Source: Strix aluco
Lineage: Eukaryota > Chordata > Aves > Strigiformes > Strigidae
Length of the DNA: 64,000 nucleotides
Reading direction: 5' to 3'
Assembly: GCF_031877795.1 (NCBI RefSeq)
Contig: NC_133932.1
Coordinates: 72,405,937-72,469,936 of the forward strand
The position numbers were made by a program, and so were the translations under genes. Positions 59,866-64,000 of the stretch are shown piece after piece. Position 1 is the first letter of the stretch. Every line of letters starts with the position of its first letter. The notes below the pieces were generated by a model, which saw only the letters and a program-made list of their open reading frames with translations, was not told where the DNA came from and did not search any database.

Positions 59866-61441
59866 GTAGGAGAAGATCAGGTTTGAGGCCATCTAAGGAA
59901 CCTGAATGTGTACAAGTCTATGGGACCTGATGAGATACATCTGTGGGTCCTGAGGGAACTGGTGGATGAAGTGGCTAAGCCACTATCCATCATATTTAAG
60001 AAGTCATGGCAGTCTCTCAAAGTTCCCACTGACTGGAAAAGGGGAAATATAACCCTCATTTTTAAAAAGGGAAATAGAGGACCCAGGGAACTACAGGCCA
60101 ATCAGTCTCACCTCTGTGTCTGGCAAGACCATGGAGAGGATTCTCTTGGATACTATGCTAGGGCACATGGAAAATAAGGAGGTGACTGGTGACAGCCAAC
60201 ATGGCTCTACTAAGGGCTAATTGTGCCTGAGAGATTTGGTGGCCTCCTACAACGGGGTTACAGCATTGGTGGATAAGGGAAGAACAACTGATGTCATCTA
60301 CCTGGACTTGTGCAAAGCATTCGACACTGTCCCACATGACATCCTTGTCTCTAAACTGGAGAGACATGGATTTGATAGATGGACCACTCAGAGGTTAAGG
60401 AATTGGCTGGATGGTTACACTCAAAGAGTTGCGGTCAATGGCTCAATGGCCAAGTGGAGACCAGTGACAAGTGGTGTTCCTCAGGGGTTAGTGTTGGGAC
60501 TGGTGCTGTATAACTTTGTCAGTGACATGGACAGTGGGACTGAGTGCACCCTCAGCATGTTCGCTGATGACACCAAGCTGTGTGGTGCGGTCGACGCGCT
60601 GGAGGGAAGGGATGCCATCCAGAGGGACCTGGACAGGCTTGAGAGGTGGGACCGTGCAAACCTCATGAAGTTCAACAAGGCCAAGTGCAAGGTCCTGCAC
60701 ATGGCTTGAGGCAATCCCATGCACAGATACAGGCTGGGTGATGGGTGGATTGAGAGCAGCCCTGAGGAGAAGGACTTGGGTGTGTTGGTTGATGATAAGC
60801 TCAACAGGACCAGACAATGTGCACTCGCAGCCCAGAAAGCCAACTGTATCCTGGGTTGCATCAAAGTGTGGCCAGCAGGTCAAGGGAGGTGATTCTCCCC
60901 CTCTACTCTGCTCTCATGAGACCCCACCTGGAGTACAGTGTCCAGCTCTGAGGCCCCCAGTACAAGAAGGACATGGACCTGCTCAAGTGGGTCCAGAGGA
61001 GGGCCACGAGGATGATCAGGGGGCTGGAGCACCTCCCTTATGAGGACAGGCTGAGAGAGTTGGGGTTGTTCAGCCTGGACAAGAGAAGGCTCCAGGGAGA
61101 CCTTTCAGCAGCCTTCCAGTACTTAAAGGGGGCTACAGGAAAGGTGTGAAGGGACTCTTTATCAGAGAGTGTAGTGACAGGATGAGGGTAACATTTTTAA
61201 ACTGGAAAAGAGCAGGTTTAGATTAGATATAAGTAAGAAATTCTTCACTGTGAGGGTGGTGAGACACTGGCACAGGTTGCCCAGAGAAGTTGTGGCTGTC
61301 CCCTCCCTGGAAGTGTTCAAGGCCAGGCTGGATGAGGCTTTTGGCAAGCTGGTCTAGTGGAAGGTGTCCCTGCTTATGGCTGGGGGGTTGGAACTAGATG
61401 ATCTTTAAGGTCTCTTCCAACCCAAACCATTCTGAGTCTAT
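59866..61441 (+). repeat. CR1 LINE, 3' half with decayed reverse transcriptase
   Basis: About 1.6 kb of CR1 ORF2 and its 3' UTR in sense orientation. The coding relic starts near [15 protein letters not shown] and includes [16 protein letters not shown] (motif A), SGVPQG (motif B) and FADD (60560-60571, motif C). It then continues to [11 protein letters not shown] and the CR1 tail, GGTTGGAACTAGATGATCTT. Breaks are a frame shift near 60075, an in-frame TAA at 60218-60220 and a TGA at 60707-60709. The catalytic aspartates survive, but the element cannot make an intact protein. The left edge is approximate. Confidence 0.93.
60221..60709 (+). pseudogene. CR1 reverse-transcriptase fragment (longest surviving frame)
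   Basis: A 162-codon open stretch of the LINE reverse transcriptase lies between two stops. It keeps motif A (LDLCKAFD), the SGVPQG turn, and FADD with the two catalytic aspartates, followed by the [20 protein letters not shown] helix region. It has no start codon of its own in the element and is a relic, not a host gene. Confidence 0.9.
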
Positions 61442-62306
61442 GCAGAGAGTCCTAATAATGAGGGTTTGGGCAGTCTCTTGCTAGAGATACTTTGCTTTGT
61501 ATCAGCTGGCTAAATACTTGGTGGTTCTCTAAAACTGTGATTCTACAGCCCACAACATTTCGTTGAGAAAAGGGAAACAGGTTCCAGCCCAATGTTATAA
61601 GATCAGCAATGATGAACTGTATTACAAGACTGCAGGACTCATGCTAGAACAAATCTGTAAGAGTTTCCTCTCCTAATAACTGAAGACCAAAGTTTAAGTT
61701 TCTACCCTAATTAAGCCAAAGAGGAAATGACCTCCCAAAGGGGAAATTACACATCCCATGAAGGTGCTGTATGGGACAGTCTCCCACACAGTTATCGTTT
61801 GTTAGCAGCACCAAATACTTGACATTTAGGAATGCCCAAAATAATGTAACAGTGACAGCATTTTTTTGGTGGGGGCGGTTGAGGAGAGGAGAGCCAGAGG
61901 GGGTAAAATTAACCTGAATCTACTCCCACACTACTCTTGAAATACATAATTTCCTGAAAAATCTTTGTTCTCTGACTGAGTATCCAGGACTTGTATGCAA
62001 GCAACCTACTCAATAAGAACTGAAAAAGAAGTTGTGTCTGGTAGTTTACCTTTACTGTAATTAGGAAAATTTACAAAGTGAGGGCAAAGAATTAATGTGT
62101 TTTAATTAATTCTTTTATATCATGGAAGCTATTCCTTGAAATGCAATGCATTCATTTTAGTAGAAATCTGTGTTCTCCATCCCAGCTTTCACATGGAAAT
62201 TTTAAATTAGATTCCCCAAACTAAATTCCAATCTTCTTTTGAAAACAAAAAAGCCAAAACAGAAAAGCCTGAACACACTGAAACCAGAACAACACAAACA
62301 CGAAAC

Positions 62307-62335
62307 CAGAATCATTCAGGCTGGAAAGGACCACA
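62307..62335 (-). repeat. CR1 3'-end scrap
   Basis: AGAATCATTCAGGCTGGAAA then GGACC resembles the reverse complement of a CR1 tail (compare 58814-58842). It is only about 28 bases, so it may be a heavily truncated CR1 or chance. Confidence 0.45.
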
Positions 62336-64000
62336 AGAGGCAGAAGCCTGAAGGAATGGATGGACAGGCTACTGCTGAAAGCTGGCACAGTAATACAGAA
62401 AAGCATGATACAATTCATTTGATAGCCTGCAGATGTCCTATGAAACACAAGATTCACCTGCACTGCACTAACACGGACATCCAGGACTCTTGCACACTTC
62501 CACAATTATTATGGAAAAAGGGAAAGGGCTGAGATGAGCCAGTGCAAGACACTGGCTGCAACAAATAGCTAGGAGGCAAACGGATGGGAACATGTGAGGG
62601 AAGAATAAATCGCTATGGAGCTTCAAGTACAATCAAAGGATATCTCATCAGCCATGGAAGTCTTCATAGAGCAGCCACCCCGAGGCACCAGGAGCAGATA
62701 GAAGGTGGTGCACTCACAGCAAGCACCCACAGCCTCTTGCAAAACTGCAGGCGGTCCGGACTTCTCCACCCAAGTCCACAAGCCAGCAATAACACACAGA
62801 TCCTATTTACTCTGCCTGCATGCAACAGCATACAACCTGGTTCTCCACAGCTCCTCAGAAAAGACAATTATGTACAGTTTTGCCCACACCTGACTTAAAT
62901 ATACTTTCAGCTTTTTTATGTAGATGTGGATTGGCAGCAGAATGTCTGCAATGACTTTTAATATATTATTAGTTGTACCACTATTTGTGTTTTTCCTGAT
63001 GAACTGGTTTAGCTACACAATAACTTTGGCATTCAGTATTTGCAAAGGGAAGAATCAGGAAATTAGAGCCAGTGGTTTTAATAAAAGATTGATTTTTAAT
63101 GAAATAAAGAGAAAACCACAATAGCTGCATATATAAAGCAACATCTATCCCACAACAGTAATTAATTTTCACTAAGGATGCATCCCATTGTCATCTTTCT
63201 ACCTTGGAAAGGAAAGATACTGCAAGCAAAGTTTCCGTTATTGACACCAGCAATGAACACTGCCCTTCCTAGGTCGCTTCAAGAGTCATGTCTTGTCCTA
63301 CTCTTGGCAAAACTCCTTACCCATGTGCTCAAAAAGAAGTTCAAGCTTCAGCTGCCGTAATAATGGATAGCATTGACCATGATGACATCGAACATTTTAG
63401 GAAGCAGTATAACCTTGCCTTCAGCCCACCGAAAGTGCCCTCTACTGCAGCCTCCAAATGCCAAGTATATAATTGCGTACTCAGGTTTGGTAGAGACGTG
63501 CAAAGGTACATAATCTGGCACCAGTTATATCTCCTTCAATCTTAAATAATCAAAAAGGAGTGGCAGCCCCTTTTACAAAGAACCCTCTGCTGAAAGCTAG
63601 GAACAGAAACTGCTGTTGAAATGCCACCTGCAATTGCTTGTGTTTTCCACGTGGATGCTGCTCTCATCCAACAATTCTGAATCCACAGTTTTGTCTGGAA
63701 CAGAAATAAAAGGGAAGAAATAGCCAAAATTTCCCTGTAAATGCTGCAGCTGGAAGCATTTCTGCACACCCCCCTGCCCAAGGTACCCGGGAGGAACCAA
63801 TAAGTTCCACCCCTACACACTGCAGATCAATTCCTACAAACAGGCACTGAAAGCCCTAGGAAGCATTTCTGCATTCCTTGCTTCAAGTCTGGATAAATAC
63901 AGAGTTAGCAAGGAGTCAGCTGCAATAGAGGTCAGGATTCAGCTCTGTGGCAGAGATGCTTGGAAAATGGGCTTGGCAATCAGAAGTTTGTAATCTTGCA

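Larger units (their letters stand above)
53740..64000 (-). other. Long, repeat-rich NAXD intron continuing past the window end
   Basis: At least 10.2 kb upstream of the GIIEKSK exon contain no recognisable NAXD exon. The expected preceding segment, with the VVGPGLGR-type motif, was searched for by eye and not found. It holds a local duplication (54.5 and 55.4 kb), three CR1 copies, a CR1 scrap, a solo LTR and an 18-bp hairpin. The last 2.5 kb (61.5-64.0) show no recognised feature except a CR1 scrap at 62307. Confidence 0.7.

Noticed and set aside
63288..63545. Plus-strand 85-codon frame, and a minus-strand ITGA stretch near 63520 that loosely recalls an NAXD YTGAP segment
   Set aside because: The minus-strand match covers only four residues and soon hits a stop. 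The plus-strand frame has no known domain or fitting splice sites.

Overview
This is a stretch of vertebrate nuclear DNA, almost certainly from a bird. The genes are split into short exons with GT-AG introns. The interspersed repeats are CR1 retroposons ending in ATTCTRTG-type repeats and solo endogenous retroviral LTRs of types common in birds. There are no bacterial operons, CRISPR arrays or prophages. The genes are recognised from remembered family sequences, not from a search.

Two protein-coding genes meet tail to tail. From 53 to 38145 on the plus strand lie 14 exons of CARS2, the mitochondrial cysteinyl-tRNA synthetase. All phases join without a break into 509 codons plus a stop. The start codon and mitochondrial targeting sequence lie upstream of the window. 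From 53739 down to 41434 on the minus strand lie the last five exons of NAXD, the ATP-dependent NAD(P)H-hydrate dehydratase (182 codons plus stop). Its first exons lie beyond position 64000. The convergent NAXD-CARS2 order matches human 13q34, which supports both calls. CARS2 charges mitochondrial tRNA-Cys, and NAXD repairs hydrated NAD(P)H. They are neighbours by conserved synteny and are not known to act together.

Layout: 1-260 is GC-rich and probably the edge of the CARS2 CpG island. 104-38070 is CARS2 introns and exons, with an old CR1 copy (9295-9862), a CR1 scrap (18903) and an antisense solo LTR (21952-22536). 38146 to about 38245 is a short CARS2 3' UTR. About 38.25-39.3 kb is intergenic. 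About 39.3-41.4 kb is the probable maximum NAXD 3' UTR. 41.4-53.7 kb is NAXD exons and introns. 53.74-64 kb is a long NAXD intron with a repeat cluster: a CR1 3' end, a complete solo LTR with a 5-bp target duplication, an inverted CR1, an 18-bp perfect hairpin, and a 1.6-kb CR1 with a decayed reverse transcriptase.

I found no evidence of a previously undescribed system. The most useful points are the remote last CARS2 exon, a NAGNAG tandem acceptor, two clean solo LTRs, two strong hairpins and a G-quadruplex candidate on the NAXD sense strand.
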